A stretch of 64,000 nt of DNA from Strigops habroptila (GCF_004027225.2 NC_044288.2:23198744-23262743), one strand, 5' to 3'; shown: positions 23,390 to 36,889, counted from the first letter of the stretch. The notes: a model not told the origin generated them from the letters alone. Numbers and translations: made by a program.

Positions 23390-26350
23390 TTTAACAACAA
23401 GAAAGCATATATATGGTCAGAAGAAAAAAACCAGAAAGTGAAATGTTTCTTGGGCCTTCTTCAACATAACACCAAGAATCAACGAAAAAACATAATCCCA
23501 TTTGTTTTCTCCTGGTGCTGATCACGTTTAACAGAAAAGTCACTCCCTGTACAACACTTGCCCTGTCTCCAGTTTTCATAAGCAGCACGTAGAGCATCAG
23601 TGACCTTGCAGTTGCATGCTGTGACAATAAACAAAGTTAGAAACCTTATTTGCGTTAGAAACCCCCAACAACTCCGAGCCCTTTGGCCAACGTTGGCCAT
23701 GAACGTACATGCAGTAACAACCAAGCAAGGGAGAAAACACCAGGTTTGGGGGTCCTGAGAAAGCTCCATCAGATGGTTTCTGCTCAGAAATGCTGCCATG
23801 GGTGCAATTTCTGATAAATGAATGAAAAGACACAAGGCTGCTCTTCTCAACCCTGTTGGTTAGTCTGTTTGCCTGCAAAACAACAAGCTCTGAGGTGGGG
23901 AGCAAGCCCCATCTCTGGAGCTCTTGCATTCATCACCAGCTCCAGCTGAGAACTACAACCTGCTCTGGCCTGTAATACCCTTTGTAGGTGATTATGGGAA
24001 ACAAAAAGGACGAAATTCAAAGCAGGTTTTCAACTGGGGGGGGATCCAAAACTGCTGACTGAGGAGGAGAACAAAGCCAGATGGCATATGCTGGTATTGT
24101 TAGGGATTGTGCAGTGTAAGGCAATAGGAAACGAGCAGAGAAAAAGACCCGGGTTGGTCCCATGGCTCCTCTCTTGCCAAATGAACATACCGGGGTGACT
24201 GTGAAACAAGCAGTTTATGGGTCTCATTCCCTTCCACCCCCAGACTGAACTTATATATTTGTATAAGCCCAGGCATAACTTGTATCTAACGTTTTCCTTG
24301 GGGTTTACTAGATGTTTAGAGCATTCAAGCTAAAAAGCATTCCCTCAAACTCTTGCCACAAAAAGAGCTGAAACTATGATACTAATTAAAACCACACTCC
24401 TTGGTATCAAGAAGCCATGCTATTATTTTCTCTTTTTGCTCATGAGAAGCTGCTAATATGGGCAACGCGTCTGGAACATTTTCCTTCCAAACACCATGCT
24501 GCATACCCCCTCCCGCTCAGGTCGGCTGGTTTGTGAACTTGTCAGCAGTCTGGGGCGGGAAGGCTTATACTGACAAGAATAGATTTATTTATTTTTTTAA
24601 TAACCACCCATTTGCCAGGTTAACCTTATGAAAAGCACATCAAGGGAAAAAAAACCACAGCAGCTTGATGCTGCACAAAAGGTGACAAGCTAAAGAACTG
24701 TCCTGCCTTGCTGCCCAGTGGGCCCAATCAAGGGATGAATCTTGCCAAAATATACTATATGTCTTGAAAAACAGCCTCTGACTTTGCCAGGATGCTCGTG
24801 GACACTCGGATTAGACCAGGAAAGCATGTGGATTGCACTGTGCACCACTGCTGATCCATCCTGGGCTAAGGTCAACTGAAGAAAAAGGTAAGATTCCATG
24901 CTCATTTTACCCTGTCTAGTTTGAATGCTTCTAAGGTCTCCACTACTGTGGTATCAGCACCTCATCAACATTAACAAAATTATCCTTATAATGTTTCGGG
25001 GAAAAACTCTATTATCACATTTAAAGGATGGAAAATTAAGGCACAAAAAGAAATAAAAACCAAAGGCAAGGTTTGTGTTCAGTGCAATCTTTAAAAGCAC
25101 CCACGTGTGTCCTGAGAGGGCTAAATCCGGTTAAAAACCAAATTTCCTTGTCCAAGATCAAACAACTGTATCTCATCCAGAGACTAATTGCACCACAGAA
25201 GTGCAGAAAGCAGAGAGAACCAACTGCTTCAGTCCAGCCCTCCCAGAGCACCAATTCCCAAGTCACCATCAGTTTGGAGCAGCATCCTGGATGCTGCCTG
25301 CTTCACCAAGCAGCTCTGCAGTGGGCAGGCAGGCTGTCTCAGCCAGCGGCTGCTGTGAGAGATCCGGCCTTAGGAGCATCCACACCACACACAGGAAAAA
25401 CACACATGGCAGGAGGGACCCTCGGGAAGGCACTTGTCCCGCAGGTGTCACTCTTGGGACCGCAGAAGTAAATGTTGTTTCATTGGAGCAATCTGATTTC
25501 CGTTAGGGAGTGTGGCTTTCACTGCATTGACTCAAAACAAAACTCAGCTTCCCTTTTTAACAGCCGCAGAGATGCCAGATTTTAATTCCTGGTGGTGTAA
25601 AGTGCAGGCAGTGGAGGAGAGTGGCTTTTGAGATATTTTATTTTACATTTACTTTCTGGTGATAGGTTAGCTTTGAGCAAGCTTCTGCCTGGTTAGCAAG
25701 CTCCTTGGTTTGCCAACAATACAGAACTGCCTAAGTTACAAAACCAAGTTAATACATAAGAAAATATGACTTCAGCAAAGGAGTTAAGCTAGATGGGTGA
25801 ATAGCTGTAATTTGTTACATGCTTCCATTGTGCAGGGATCCAAAGTAATAAAATATTCCTGTAATGCTAGAACTGTGAGGCCCAGCCACAGCGTGATGTT
25901 TGGATTCCAGTATGAGCCCTGCCACAGCATCCCCTGGCACACCACTGGAAGGAGCCTTATATGCCTACCTCCCTGGTGCTAACCTCCCCACACAGCCCTC
26001 TGCTTGCCCTTTTCTTTTGAATTCTCCTCCAAAAAAGATCAAGTAATGAAGTTATCGTGGAGGCAGCCACAATGGTGGGATGCCAAGATGACATCTCACG
26101 TGAACATAACAGTAAAGCACAAACCCATCCATATCCAAAGCATCATCAGGGAATCCCAGGGCTGGCTGCAGAGCTTGATGTTATAGAGGGGGGCTGGGGA
26201 AGGGCATGGGCTGCCTCCCAAACCCCACATCCCTTCCATCCTGCTTTTCATTTGAGGCTGACAGGCGAAGCTCGAACACATTATTACAGCCTTGAGGAGG
26301 CTGCTAAAGGTAACACTCATGTTACAAATGGATTAATAGGAAACACTTAC

Positions 26351-26457
26351 CTTCCCCACTAGCTTGCCTTTCCTGTTCATGCAAAGGTAGAAGTCTGTCT
26401 CCTTCCCTTTGATCCGGACTTGACTGCCAAAAGTGTCTGTTTCCACTAGAAGCTGGG
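26351..26457 (-). CDS. FGF18: FGF18 internal coding exon (residues ~84-119)
   Basis: This 107-bp exon encodes the central strands of the FGF18 beta-trefoil. Its first two bases complete an alanine codon split with the upstream exon; the frame then runs from [12 protein letters not shown] to NRKGKLVGK and ends on a complete codon. The acceptor follows a pyrimidine-rich tract and the donor is AAG followed by GTAAGT, both good matches to consensus. ETDTFGS and the LCMN-KGKL block are hallmarks of the FGF8/17/18 subfamily, and the cysteine near residue 109 is the partner of the one near 127 in the last exon. Exon length and phase agree with an intact gene. It lies 17.6 kb upstream, in gene orientation, of the last exon. 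Confidence 0.97.
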
Positions 26458-28389
26458 CTTGTAAAGGAAGAAGAGAAAAAAAAGCATTTACCTATGTGGT
26501 CCTATTAAGTCAGAGCGTGCAAAGCTCATCAGCACATTGTCCCACTACCTCCACCTGAACCACACCATGCTGGGATGCTCTGCAAGGGACCAATCCAAGG
26601 AACTACCCAGGGCTGTGCTCCAGGCTTGGGCAGAGGTGCAGATCCAGCATATCTCCACTGACCCGTGTGTGGATGGTCGAGGTTCAATGCCAGTTTAGCA
26701 GAGTATGCGCATACACGTGTGTGCTCCATCTATTCACACCAACCCCACCTCCACATCAGCAATACAAAGCCCAATGCTAACATTCTCTTCACACTACAGG
26801 AGGGTTTTCAGAGGGTAAAAAAATGGATTTTATTCTCATAAAGAAAAAAGATTAGCATGACAAGAATAAAAATCCTTTCCCCACAGCCAGCAGCCCTCAA
26901 ACACTGCACAGAAGTGGTTCAGCCACACACTTATGGTGCAAAACATCACAGTGATCTCCTGAAGATCACCACAACAGCTAGCAGGGGACAAATTTGGTGC
27001 TGCTTGTTCTGTCTGATGAACACCTGCCCTGCAGACATCCTCTGTGTGTCTAGTTACGTTCCCCGGAGGTCATCAATTGCTTTCTGGCAGTCCAGGTCCA
27101 TGACTCCTTCTCTAGCTAGGAGAAATATGGCCAATCTCGTAGTCCCTCCGCATGCTTATTGAGGCCAGAGCCGGTTTGCAGCATTGGCAGGAGCCATGGT
27201 AGAGGACAGATCTCTGCTGCATCTTCATAAACCACCTGCCCTGACACAACTGTATTTGCAGAGGTGCCAAGCTGCCACCCAGATGTGTATGTACCATGCC
27301 ATCATCATCTCAAAAACCTAGACACAGCCAAATTCAGCGTTTTATTCCATTTCTGATCTAAACATAAATTCCAGTCATGCTCAAGGTTCAGATTCCAGGA
27401 ATTTCCCTGGAGAGAAAGGAACGGGCAGACTGGACATTTTGGTTCAGATGCACCTCTGATATGGAGGGGGAGAAAGGAGACATGGTCGAAACACAATGCA
27501 AGAATGTGTAAGTGTCAGCAAGTGCAAATCCACGGTCCTGCTCTGGAAATACTCATGCTTGTAAGACCTGAGCTGTACCATAGAAACACGGCCTTTGCCA
27601 AACTCTGGAGAATGTTTGATCTGTGCTGCAAAAAGTCACATTCTTTTTGGCAATCATATTTCAAACTTTAAAACCCTCTAAGAGCAAATATGTTCACTGT
27701 AAGGATTTACCATAGGGATAGAAATAGGAGTTTGTTTCATTTAAACACATTAATATTTTTCCCACTTGTAAAGTCAGCTTTTGGCTTCTGCAGCAGTGCA
27801 AATATCACAAACCTTTAACTCACAAGGGCCCTAAACAGAGTTTTCCCTTTGCAGCTCAGTCATATATGCAAGTTCAGGGTTTTCCAGTTACTAGCTGCTT
27901 ACATTTATTTAGATATATTTGTTAAACCTGTTATCACAGGGGATATATTTAAAGAATAATTTATTTCTGACAGCAAGTGGGATAACGCCTGTATTACGGC
28001 AGAATATTACTTGCAATCAAGCATAAATATGGAAATTTATCTAAGTCTTTCAGAATTGTGCCATGTTTTTGGGGTGTCTGTGATGAAAAGCAGCTTGCAA
28101 GTGACAACTGGGTGCTGCAGGCTTTTCTCTCCACACCTGCCAAGGTGGAATTGAACCAGCAAGCACTTAAGTGAGGAAGAGCCATCTGAACCAGAAATAT
28201 CCCATCATTTTAAGGATATCAAATGAGCCAAGCCAGGATGGGGAGGGATGGCACAGGGTCAAAGGCAGGTCTTCAAGGGGAGGCTGGCCAATATTGGTAT
28301 ATAACTTGGTGAATGTCCACTACTCCAAGAAGTCCTGTGAGGCTGCTCAGATGCAACACAGCATTAATAGACAAGGGAAAAGCCAAAGG

Positions 28390-28530
28390 CATAGAATCCT
28401 AGAATGATTTGGGTTGGAAGGGACCTCAAAGATCGTCTAACTCCAAACCCCTGCCACAGGCAGGGACAACTTCCACTAGACCAGGTTGCTCAAAGCTCCT
28501 GTGTCCAACCTGGCCTTGACAATCTTTAAA
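28390..28530 (-). mobile_element. CR1 3' fragment, minus orientation
   Basis: The sequence ATAGAATCCTAGAATG followed by GGGTTGGAAGGGACCTCAAA, CCCCTGCCACAGGCAGGGAC and GACCAGGTTGCTCAAAGC is the reverse complement of the CR1 3' end. It is strongly 5'-truncated and lies in FGF18 sense orientation. Confidence 0.9.
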
Positions 28531-28999
28531 GAGGTGACTGTGAAAGGTCTTCCCCACATGCAAGCAAAGGACTAATGGTCAACCTTAGAGGGGGAGAGCA
28601 GCAGCCTGCACACAGAGGAAGAGGTTCCAAAGATTGGCCCAAGAACCACAGCCACCACCCACAGCACCAAGGAGTCACCCACAGACCTACAGCGTTGAAC
28701 CCAGCAAGACAGCAAATGGACTCAGGGCCACCCACCAAAGCGATCAAGTGAGGGCTCCACAGCTCGCACAAGCAAGAACAGGACACGGCAAGTTCCCCAC
28801 TAGACTGCAAGGCATTCCCCATCCATTCCAGTCTCAGTGCTGTGACCAAAGCTGCCGAGAATAGTGCTGCACGTTAGATACAGGTTGTGGCCAGCCAAAG
28901 CAGGAGCTAACATTGATAAAACGCTCCAACGTGAGAGCCTTGAGCTGTGATGGACAGTTGGTACCCTGCATCTCTCCAAGGCAGGTCCCCACGGCAGCC

Positions 29000-29290
29000 T
29001 GCACTCAGACGGATAAACCCCCTCGCTCTGCAACCAGTGTGAGTAATATCCAAGCTGATTTTAATTTGAAAAATATCACCTTAAAAAGATGCCGGTTCCC
29101 TGCTGTGAAAATTAAAACCATCTGGATGGAGTAATTTCAAATAATTAATCTAGGTCTCCTTTGGCACCGCTACTAATTAAAATATGATACCTTCCTCCCC
29201 CTTTTTTTTTAAATAAAGAATTTAAATAAAGTTTAAAGAGCTAATAAAAATAATGTCATAATTTAAAACTAAATGGAAGTCACCTTTCCT
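29000..29290. promoter_or_regulatory. Candidate AT-rich intronic regulatory block
   Basis: TTTTAATTTGAAAA, ATAATTAATCTAGG and CTACTAATTAAAATATG form a cluster of homeodomain-type cores with no repeat similarity. It ends in an AT-rich low-complexity run. The evidence is motif density only. Confidence 0.2.
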
Positions 29291-32200
29291 GCGAGCTGCA
29301 GAGGTTATGCCGGTGCTGAGATCTCTCCTGGGCTAATGCCACAGCACGGACTGAACAGCAGTGGATGGGCCAGCATCCAGTGTGATGCCCACCCCAGTAA
29401 ATACATCCCCCAGCACCCTGAAAGGGGCTTGTGAGCCCCAGGGATCATCCTGCACCCAACGCCTAGGAATTGGGAGCAGAGGAAGGAGGTTCAGCTGACA
29501 CTCCCCGCTGTGACCCTGGTTGCCAAACTACAGGCTAAGGGCACCCATAGGTACCCACTTCTGAAAAATCTGAGTCTTAAGATGCTGGGAATGTGTTCCT
29601 ATTTCTAGGGATCCTTGACCTCCTTTCCTACAAGATAGATCAGTGTGGCTTTAGGGTTCGGTTCATAACCCAGTTGACTTCCAGCCTAAGGCACCTCTTG
29701 CAGCTGATTTCTCCTTTTTACAACAGGCCTCTCCCTAAATGCTCTCAGAAACCGGACCTCAGACAACACGTTTAGTCAGATAAAAACAGCAGGGATGAAC
29801 CCCAGCCCTGAACGCTGCCACAGGAGTTCCTGGGGAATGGAGGCTGGTCCAGCAGAAGGAGCTGCTGAGGTCTCCCACCCCACTCACACATGGTAAGAAA
29901 AAAGCTCAGTCACCACCAAAAGGAGTTAAGTTCACATAAACTTGGCTTGATGTCTGGTCTTTACAATATTCTACAGCCACAACAAAAGCATTAGGGAAAA
30001 TCAAAGGGAATTTCCATTGAGAGCTCAGGTAAAATAGGTCCCACCAAGCCAGAGCAGTGTCCCCACAGCAGTCTGCTGCTCTAGACACCTGACTCCCAGC
30101 TCCATTAGTCCCTGGATACACCATAGAAAGATTACAATCTTTGTTTTCAAAAGCCCTCGCTCCAGCCTTCAGATCAGGTATTATTGTTTAAATTCTTTGA
30201 CAGCTAGATATTCTGATATATTTTCCAAGGGGGGAAAGAAAGAGCAAAAGAGAAAAGATGTCTTTAGAGGGTGAGATCTTCTGCTACATGCTTTTGCCTT
30301 ATTGGCCCATTTAACCTAAACCTTCCTGAAAACTCCCACTGGAGAAGACTGGAATTCCTCACAAGTCTAGGTGAAAAGGATTACATATATATGTTGAAAA
30401 GCTATCTTCCAGCTAAGAAAACATGAAGTCAGGGAGATATATGAAGGTGGCAGAAAATATGCCAAATTATCTTTCAAATATATCCTGGGAGTGGGAGGAC
30501 GGGAGCCAGAAAAGCACAGGGAAAGAAAAGAGAAAGAGGACACCTAAGAAGTGTAAGGTTTACATGTACTTATCACAAAATCCTCAGCACCAGCTAGTTT
30601 CAGATAAATAAGAGATAAAGGGGAAAACAAGGAAGGTGCAGAAGGACTGGATACTTTGAGTCTATCCACCATTCATTTTTTTTTACTTCTTTTGCAGGTA
30701 AAAATCCCACAAAATGAACCACAGAGAGAAAGAAATTGCAGCCGCTTATGCTGCCCACTGGCATCTTGAAGCAGGCCAGAGATAACAGATTTCCTGAGGA
30801 AAGGGTGTTTAGGGGAGACCAAGATTTTGTTGCTTTTGTGCACTTTTTGTCTGATGCAATTACAAAGTTGGGGAAGCCACTCTCAGCACTTAAAACCATT
30901 TCCAATTAATGAAGAGAAAGGACGTACAGATATGCTGGGACCACAGTGCCTGTGATGGAAAGAGGCTTTCAAGTTTAGTTACTGTGGTGCTATGAACCCA
31001 GACAAGCACATTTCCATAGCTCACAGCATATATTGCATCTGATGGGAGAGTAAAATTTACTCTCTGGTAAGACTAAATCTTCCAGTGTAAACCCCAGCAT
31101 GGCCAAGGGCGCTTAAAATAGTTGAAACCTGTTCAAACACAGCCTACCCCCTACCAAAACCATGTGAGTCCTTACATGATCACAACATAGGAGAGAATGA
31201 CCCTGTCTCCACTTCCTATTCATGATGTAATGACAAGGGAATAACGCCAAAATTAGGTAAAGTCTGGAGAGTCTAATAAAGCCCACAGGCTATGAATGAG
31301 TGAGGGAATGTAGGCTGCATCCTCCAGTTCTGTTTGCACGCTTGTATATTCCTCCAAACGGTATCATTTTAGACAGTTATAACCCATACAACCCAACTGC
31401 CTTCTCAATTATTCAGGTGCAAATCAGGAGTAACCACCAAAATCAATAAGGCTGGTGCGCAGGAGGGCAGAGCTCTGACCCACATACCACTGAAATTAGC
31501 TCATCGAGTCTGTCTTCAGCGAGCATAGGATATGTATGTCAAATTATTAAAAGGGATGGTCAAGAGGAGGAGTAAGAGTAAGAGCAGCTCCAAGATCCAG
31601 GCTCCAGGTATTTACTTTTTAAAGGCACCACTTTGCACAAGCAAGGGAGCAACCAGGTGCTGGCGCAGGGGGACAGCACAGGGAGCAGCACACCAAGCCT
31701 TACCACTGAGTGCTGTTTCCCTAAATGAGATTTTCTATTAAAAATCGTATCTTTTGCTCAGTCAGCTGATGCTGCGAGGGAAAAGGCATCACTTAGAGTG
31801 CATGAGCTCCTCAGAGCATCAACACTTCAATATACACCAAGTGTCAAGTCCCATGGTACTTCTTGCCAGATTTTGGGTTGGGAAGGGGAACAGGACTGAG
31901 GGCTCTGCGTGAACAAAGGAATGACTGCAAAGACAACCTGCCACCCATGTAACAGTCTTAGTAGCTCTCAGGAACCAGACAGGTTAAATATTTGCATGGG
32001 AGACATCAGAAGAAAATCTATAATGCAGCAAAGACCTCAAAGGCACTTACACTGCAGCAACCTGATCCTGCAAATACTTTCACACAAAGGACTTCACACA
32101 CATCGGAAGTCTCTTGAGTGCTGATAAAGACCCCTACTTGGCTTCAGGGTCCCGCCTCTGCCACCGGCTGCATGGTTGGACATGCTGGGAACACAGCTTT

Positions 32201-32701
32201 GGACACAGAGTCATAAGCTCCCTCCCTCCTCAGCCCTGTGCAGGGCTGTCTCCTTGCCCTGACTACTTGCAATCACCCCATGGAGCACATACATTGATGT
32301 GGTGGAGAAAAGTGCGGGATCACAGCAGTTTTAACAGAGAAACAAGGGCTAACGTTCTCCTCTGAGGAACACCCTTCTCTGGGTTTCACCTCTGCACTAC
32401 CTGATAAGAGCTTCAGTCTCTGGGAGGTGCTTTCAGGCTCTCCCATCTGCAAACCACCATCTAACACCAAGAAGGCATCCTGTTCCATTTCCAGGATGCT
32501 GAGCTATCCCCACAGCACTCACTGGGCACGTCTACATGACATGAGACCAAGACATGCCAAAATGTCCATACTGGTGCCAAGCATGCCAGCCTGAGCACCC
32601 AGCCCAGGACAGATGTGCAAGCATGACATGCTGCCGCATAAAATATCACTTGCACACTAGTGAAACCTCTGCTATTTAAATGTGCCGCACTGTTGCACCC
32701 T

Positions 32702-33098
32702 GAGGGGAAGGACTTGGGGTTTTGGTTGATGAGAAGCTCCCCATGACCCAGCTTCAGTGTGTGCTTGAGCCCAGAACCCCGCCGTGTGCTGGGCTGCACC
32801 CCCAGAGCGTGAGCAGCAGGTCAAGGGAGGGGATTCTGCCCCTCTGCTGCGCTCTGGGGAGACCCCCCCTGCAGTCCTGATCCAGCCCTGGGGCAGCAGC
32901 ACAAGAGGGACATGGAGCTGCTGGAGCGAGGCCAGAGGAGGCCGCGGAGCTGCTGCGAGGGCTGGAGCAGCTCTGCTCTGGAGCCAGGCTGAGAGAGCTG
33001 GGCTGGGGCAGCCTGGAGAAGAGAAGGCTCCTGAAGGGGAGGCCTTAGAGCAGCTCCAGAGCCTAAAGGGGCTACAGGAAACCTGGAGCGGGCTGCCC
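32702..33098 (+). mobile_element. CR1 LINE fragment, reverse-transcriptase 3' part
   Basis: The segment matches the CR1 region before the 3' UTR: GGGGAAGGACTTGGGGTT, TTGATGAGAAGCTC, CTGGGCTGCA, AGCAGGTCAAGGGAGG, GACATGGAGCTGCTGGAGCG, GGCTGAGAGAGCTGGG, CAGCCTGGAGAAGAGAAGG. The open frames seen here on both strands are decayed CR1 remnants and shadows, with GC-rich composition unlike the surrounding intron. After about 33075 the consensus is broken by a deletion and the usual 3' end is missing. No intact protein is encoded. Confidence 0.88.
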
Positions 33099-33218
33099 AG
33101 GTTCCTAAAGGACGACAAAGTTTCCAGACACAGTCCCTATAAACTAACTCTATTCACCACATCTTGGGAGAAGCTTAAATGAAAATTTGCTAATTTGAGG
33201 TCTTTTATCAGTCCATGC

Positions 33219-33288
33219 ATATAAAAATTGTTTGATAGTTTAGCTGACGTAAGATATAAAAATTGTTTGACAGTTTAGCTGACTGAAG
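33219..33288. repeat. Two tandem 35-bp units
   Basis: ATATAAAAATTGTTTGA is repeated at 33219 and 33254, each followed by a near-identical half ending in CAGTTTAGCTGA or TAGTTTAGCTGA. The two 35-bp units differ at about four positions. They lie about 120 bases after the broken end of a CR1 fragment. Confidence 0.8.
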
Positions 33289-34004
33289 ACCAGAATAAAT
33301 ACCAAGGTAAGTCCTAGAGGTTTTGCCCAACCTAAATACAAACTTAATAAATCTCTGCATCCGTGATTCTATGAAAAATAAAAAATATCTGAGGACAACA
33401 TGGACATTATCAGTACCATATTACCAGCCCAAGCCTGCACTACCCAGAGGCTGGTCATCATTTATCCACATGAAAAATTAATGTAAAATACTGTCATTCT
33501 GACACGGAGCCATTTGCACCCATTCGTAGATCTAAGAAAACAGGATTAAGCAGTGGGGAATCAGACTTGGCCTCTTGCAGATGTTTTATACATAATTCAC
33601 CATGAGACACACCAAAAATATTTTGGCAGTTGCTTCAATGATGGTGAATAAGCTTATTTAGACAAGATTCAGTAAAATTGGAGGCGATAGGTTGTGTGCT
33701 TTAAAAACGCCCGGGCGGGGAGCAGCAGTGAACAACTTCTGCCCTGAACTTTGCCACCTGCAAACTCGCAATGACTAAGTAGGCCTGGAAAGAGAAACGT
33801 TTAAAATGTTAGCACAGAAATTCCTCTATCTCACCAGGGTGTCTTGCAGCCTCCAAACACAGCTCAAGTGGACAGTATTTCTACAGAGGCAGGAAAATTG
33901 CTTGAAAAGCTGCCAGGCTCCAAGTCTGGAATTACTGAAGGATGAGCCTCAAAAAAAGTTCAGAAGCTCTGTTATGCTTGAAAAAGCACCTAAAATGAAA
34001 AATA

Positions 34005-34104
34005 AAGGGCCAAACCCTCATGTCTTTGATCATTCTCATTTGAATAAACTCCTACTGACACAGTCAAGCCCAACAGACAAGGACTTCAGGACCTGGCCCT
34101 GAGT
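34005..34104. repeat. Possible ancient inverted-end amniote repeat
   Basis: The segment begins AGGGCCAAACCCT and ends GGACCTGGCCCT, so its ends are roughly inverted copies of each other, and its middle has AAACTCCTACTGAC. This resembles old short repeats of turtles and birds that start and end with GGGCCAAAT-like ends. The family name cannot be given from memory. Confidence 0.35.
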
Positions 34105-36240
34105 GCCCAGCTGAAACACATCCAAAGCACTGGAGTCTCTTGGGTCTGGAAATAACGTGAAGCTTCCCTTGTCCTGTAGAGGGTTAGGATTACCACAAGA
34201 ACAAACCCTGCTCAAGTTATTGAGACTCTCGTGTTCCCAGTCTCAGCTGAACCCAATAAAAATACTGATGTACACGAAAATAACAGTAAGCAGAGAATGA
34301 CAACTATGAGAACCCCACATACTATTGCTTCTCCAAAGCCGCTTCATTTGAGGTGAGAAGCATAGGACAGACCACATTTACTTGAAGCACTCATCCACCT
34401 CTCTTGGGCAACCCAGTGGATGGCTGTTCATCCTCAGCAATGAAGTAGGTGTGATGTTACCACCACCATATCCTCTTACCAGGGAGTCCCAAACACATAA
34501 ATCTCTCCCATATGCCAACACCATGATGGTTTCATATACTTCAAACGTTAGCCCCATCCAGGTTCCACTGTTGTATTTGTGAGCGCTCCAAAACAGGGCT
34601 AATCAGAAGAAATGTGTAAAGCATTTGCAGTGCTAGTTGAATTTAGATTATCAGCCACTCCTTACATACAAAGACGTTACGTTCCACCAAGAAGATTTCT
34701 TATTCTGTGCCATTAAGAGTTGAAATTATGAAAATTAATTTTATGGATAGGAATATAAGCAAGGGGCTCATTGTAACTTTCCCTTCTTCCAGTAACTAAC
34801 ATAATATGCTGAAAATAAAGTTGCAGGATGCTCCGGTACTTTCAATGGGATTCTTGTGGCTCTGGAACCCAGAGGAGCAGAGGCAGCAGCACAACCTACC
34901 AGAAAAAAAGCATTCTGGCACATTGGGAAAATTCCTCTATATTTTAAGATTCTAAACAGGGTTTGCTCTTACAAATGGATACAAACACACTTTCAAAGAT
35001 ATCTGACTTTTTAATGCTTGTGCTGCTGAAGCTCACTTTTGCAAAATAAAAGATAATGTATTATTAAATGAAATATAGAAAATTGTCATTCTTAGATAAG
35101 AGTATGACTATTTTGGGGTATGGCTTGAAAGAGGTGGACAAGAACTGAGCTTGTTTGGGGGCAAACATCCTCTGGAACCAACTGCAAAGCAGATTCCTTG
35201 GGTGAAGCACCTTGTTGCAGCATCGTCTGCATCAGTCCCTTTGAAAAGGTCTCTCCCGAACAGACACAGCACAATTCTTACAAGTATTCTCAGAGCAGCA
35301 GCAACAGAAATAACAACAAAAAGTCAGATATCACATTAACTTTCCCTTTAGCACCTTTGGTTCCATAAATTTTTTTTTTTAAACACATTAATCACAAGGC
35401 TTTTCTTAAACTATTACCCCCCCATAGGTAAGATTATTTACTTGCTTTTTACTGCATTTTAATTGCATGAGAAGTTTTAAAAGTTGGGGGTTTTTTTTTG
35501 TAGAGTCATTTGGGACAAAAGGCATCTGGCACTGGTACTTAAATGAGACCTGTCAGAACTGTAAAATTAGTTTTAAAGGTACTTTAAAAATCTCAAATAC
35601 AACTCTGCATTCAAACCATAAGTCTTTTGGATTAAGAAAAGGAGATCCCATTTTAAATCTTTATATAAAGCGTAAACCAAGTACAGAACTAAGCCAGTCC
35701 TCATTTGAGGTGTTATAACCAAGAGCAGCAAAGAAAAGAGGTAGTATCTCTAATTTTGGGGTATTATTTGGGCTTGTTTTGGGGTATTCTGGGTTTAAAG
35801 AATCAGCATTGGCAGTGTAAAATCTGTGTTGTATTATTGTTACTTATCCCAGTTTTAGTTTATGTAGAGACCCAGGTCACCTATAAAGCTCAGACTCAGC
35901 CCCATGTTTCCAATCCAGTTTTTTCAGCCCTTTTCCTCTCCTCTCTGCACCAAAGCATCCTCCTCTCCCCACACCGGAGGGGGTGGCCCTGGGGACAGTG
36001 CCTTGCGGCAGTGGGTGCCATGCTTGCAGGTGACACCGCTGCTGCTGGTGTCCGGCCTGTACCTGTTCCAACACGGACACACAGAGCGTGTTCATCTTGG
36101 AGGGCTCTTCAAACAGCTCTGTAACCAGCATGTAATTCACTTGAGAAACCTCCAGACACATAGACAAAGGATAACAACCAAGGCACAAGCCCTCCTTCCA
36201 GTACTCACTACCCCACACCGGTGAGCACATCCGTCCTCCC

Positions 36241-36366
36241 ACTAGGACACTGGCACAGGGTGCCCAGAGAAGCGGTGGCTGCCCCATCCCTGGCAGTGTT
36301 CAAGGCCAGGTTGGACACAGGGGCTTGGAGCAACCTGCTCTAGTGGAAGGTGTCCCTGCCCATGCC
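36241..36366 (+). mobile_element. CR1 3' fragment, plus orientation
   Basis: The run GACACTGGCACAGGGTGCCC, then CAGTGTTCAAGGCCAGGTTG, then GGAGCAACCTGCTCTAGTGG and AAGGTGTCCCTGCCCATG is the classic CR1 3' UTR. It is cut off before the terminal repeats. It is the inverted partner of the fragment at 37850-37993. Confidence 0.9.
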
Positions 36367-36889
36367 CAAGTTACCCCACGCCTGCTGCCATCATCCCAGC
36401 TCAGCTGGCCACTGCTGCTGCTGCAGGAGGAGCTGCCACTGCCCACGATGGCCTTCATCGCATGAAGGAGCCTGAGGACACACCACACAACACATGGGGC
36501 AAGAGACAACCCTTGGCAAACACCACCTTATCTGCAAGAGCCCAGCACAGAGCTGCAGCCACTCTGGCACTGACCTGTGGCATAAGAGGGTCACTTCTTC
36601 ATCCAGGGCACCAAAGAAGAAAGGAACCTGCTAACTTGAACTAAGGAGCTTCTGTGCAAGCTCCTGATGGGGAAAGCAGATGGTTTTCCCTAAATCCTAG
36701 TGCCCATCAGGCCTGGCCCTCCACTGGGGTGGTGAAATGAGCAGAGATCCTTTGCACAGGCAGGCTCAGGCCAGCCCCCAGCTCCCCGGTGTCCCACTGC
36801 AGGTCCACCTCCGGTGTGAAGAGTTAAAGCTCATCCCCCAACAGGCCCGGATGAAAAGGAGACAAAAAAGCAGGATGCTGGTGAATGAC

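Larger units (their letters stand above)
8796..26350 (-). other. FGF18: FGF18 intron before the last exon (17.6 kb)
   Basis: The interval is bounded by a GTAAGT donor at 26350-26345 and an AG acceptor at 8797-8796 in gene sense. It has no other supported coding exon. It holds a CpG-richer block with TCF/SOX-type motifs at about 12925-13480, a G12 run at 13982-13993, a local duplication at 21081-21129, a possible MIR-like tail at 22480-22600, a CR1 3' fragment at 22890-23274, an A26 run at 23364-23389, and a stretch at 24370-24670 with RUNX-type AACCACA motifs. The 208-codon open frame at 18070-18696 on the plus strand resembles no family I know and looks like chance. Confidence 0.9.

Noticed and set aside
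32784..33182. 132-codon and opposite 148-codon open frames
   Set aside because: They lie on a decayed CR1 fragment and its complement, not on a gene.
36411..36425. CTG triplet run that might be a coding repeat
   Set aside because: Only four to five units, in an intron beside a CR1 fragment, and not in a supported frame.
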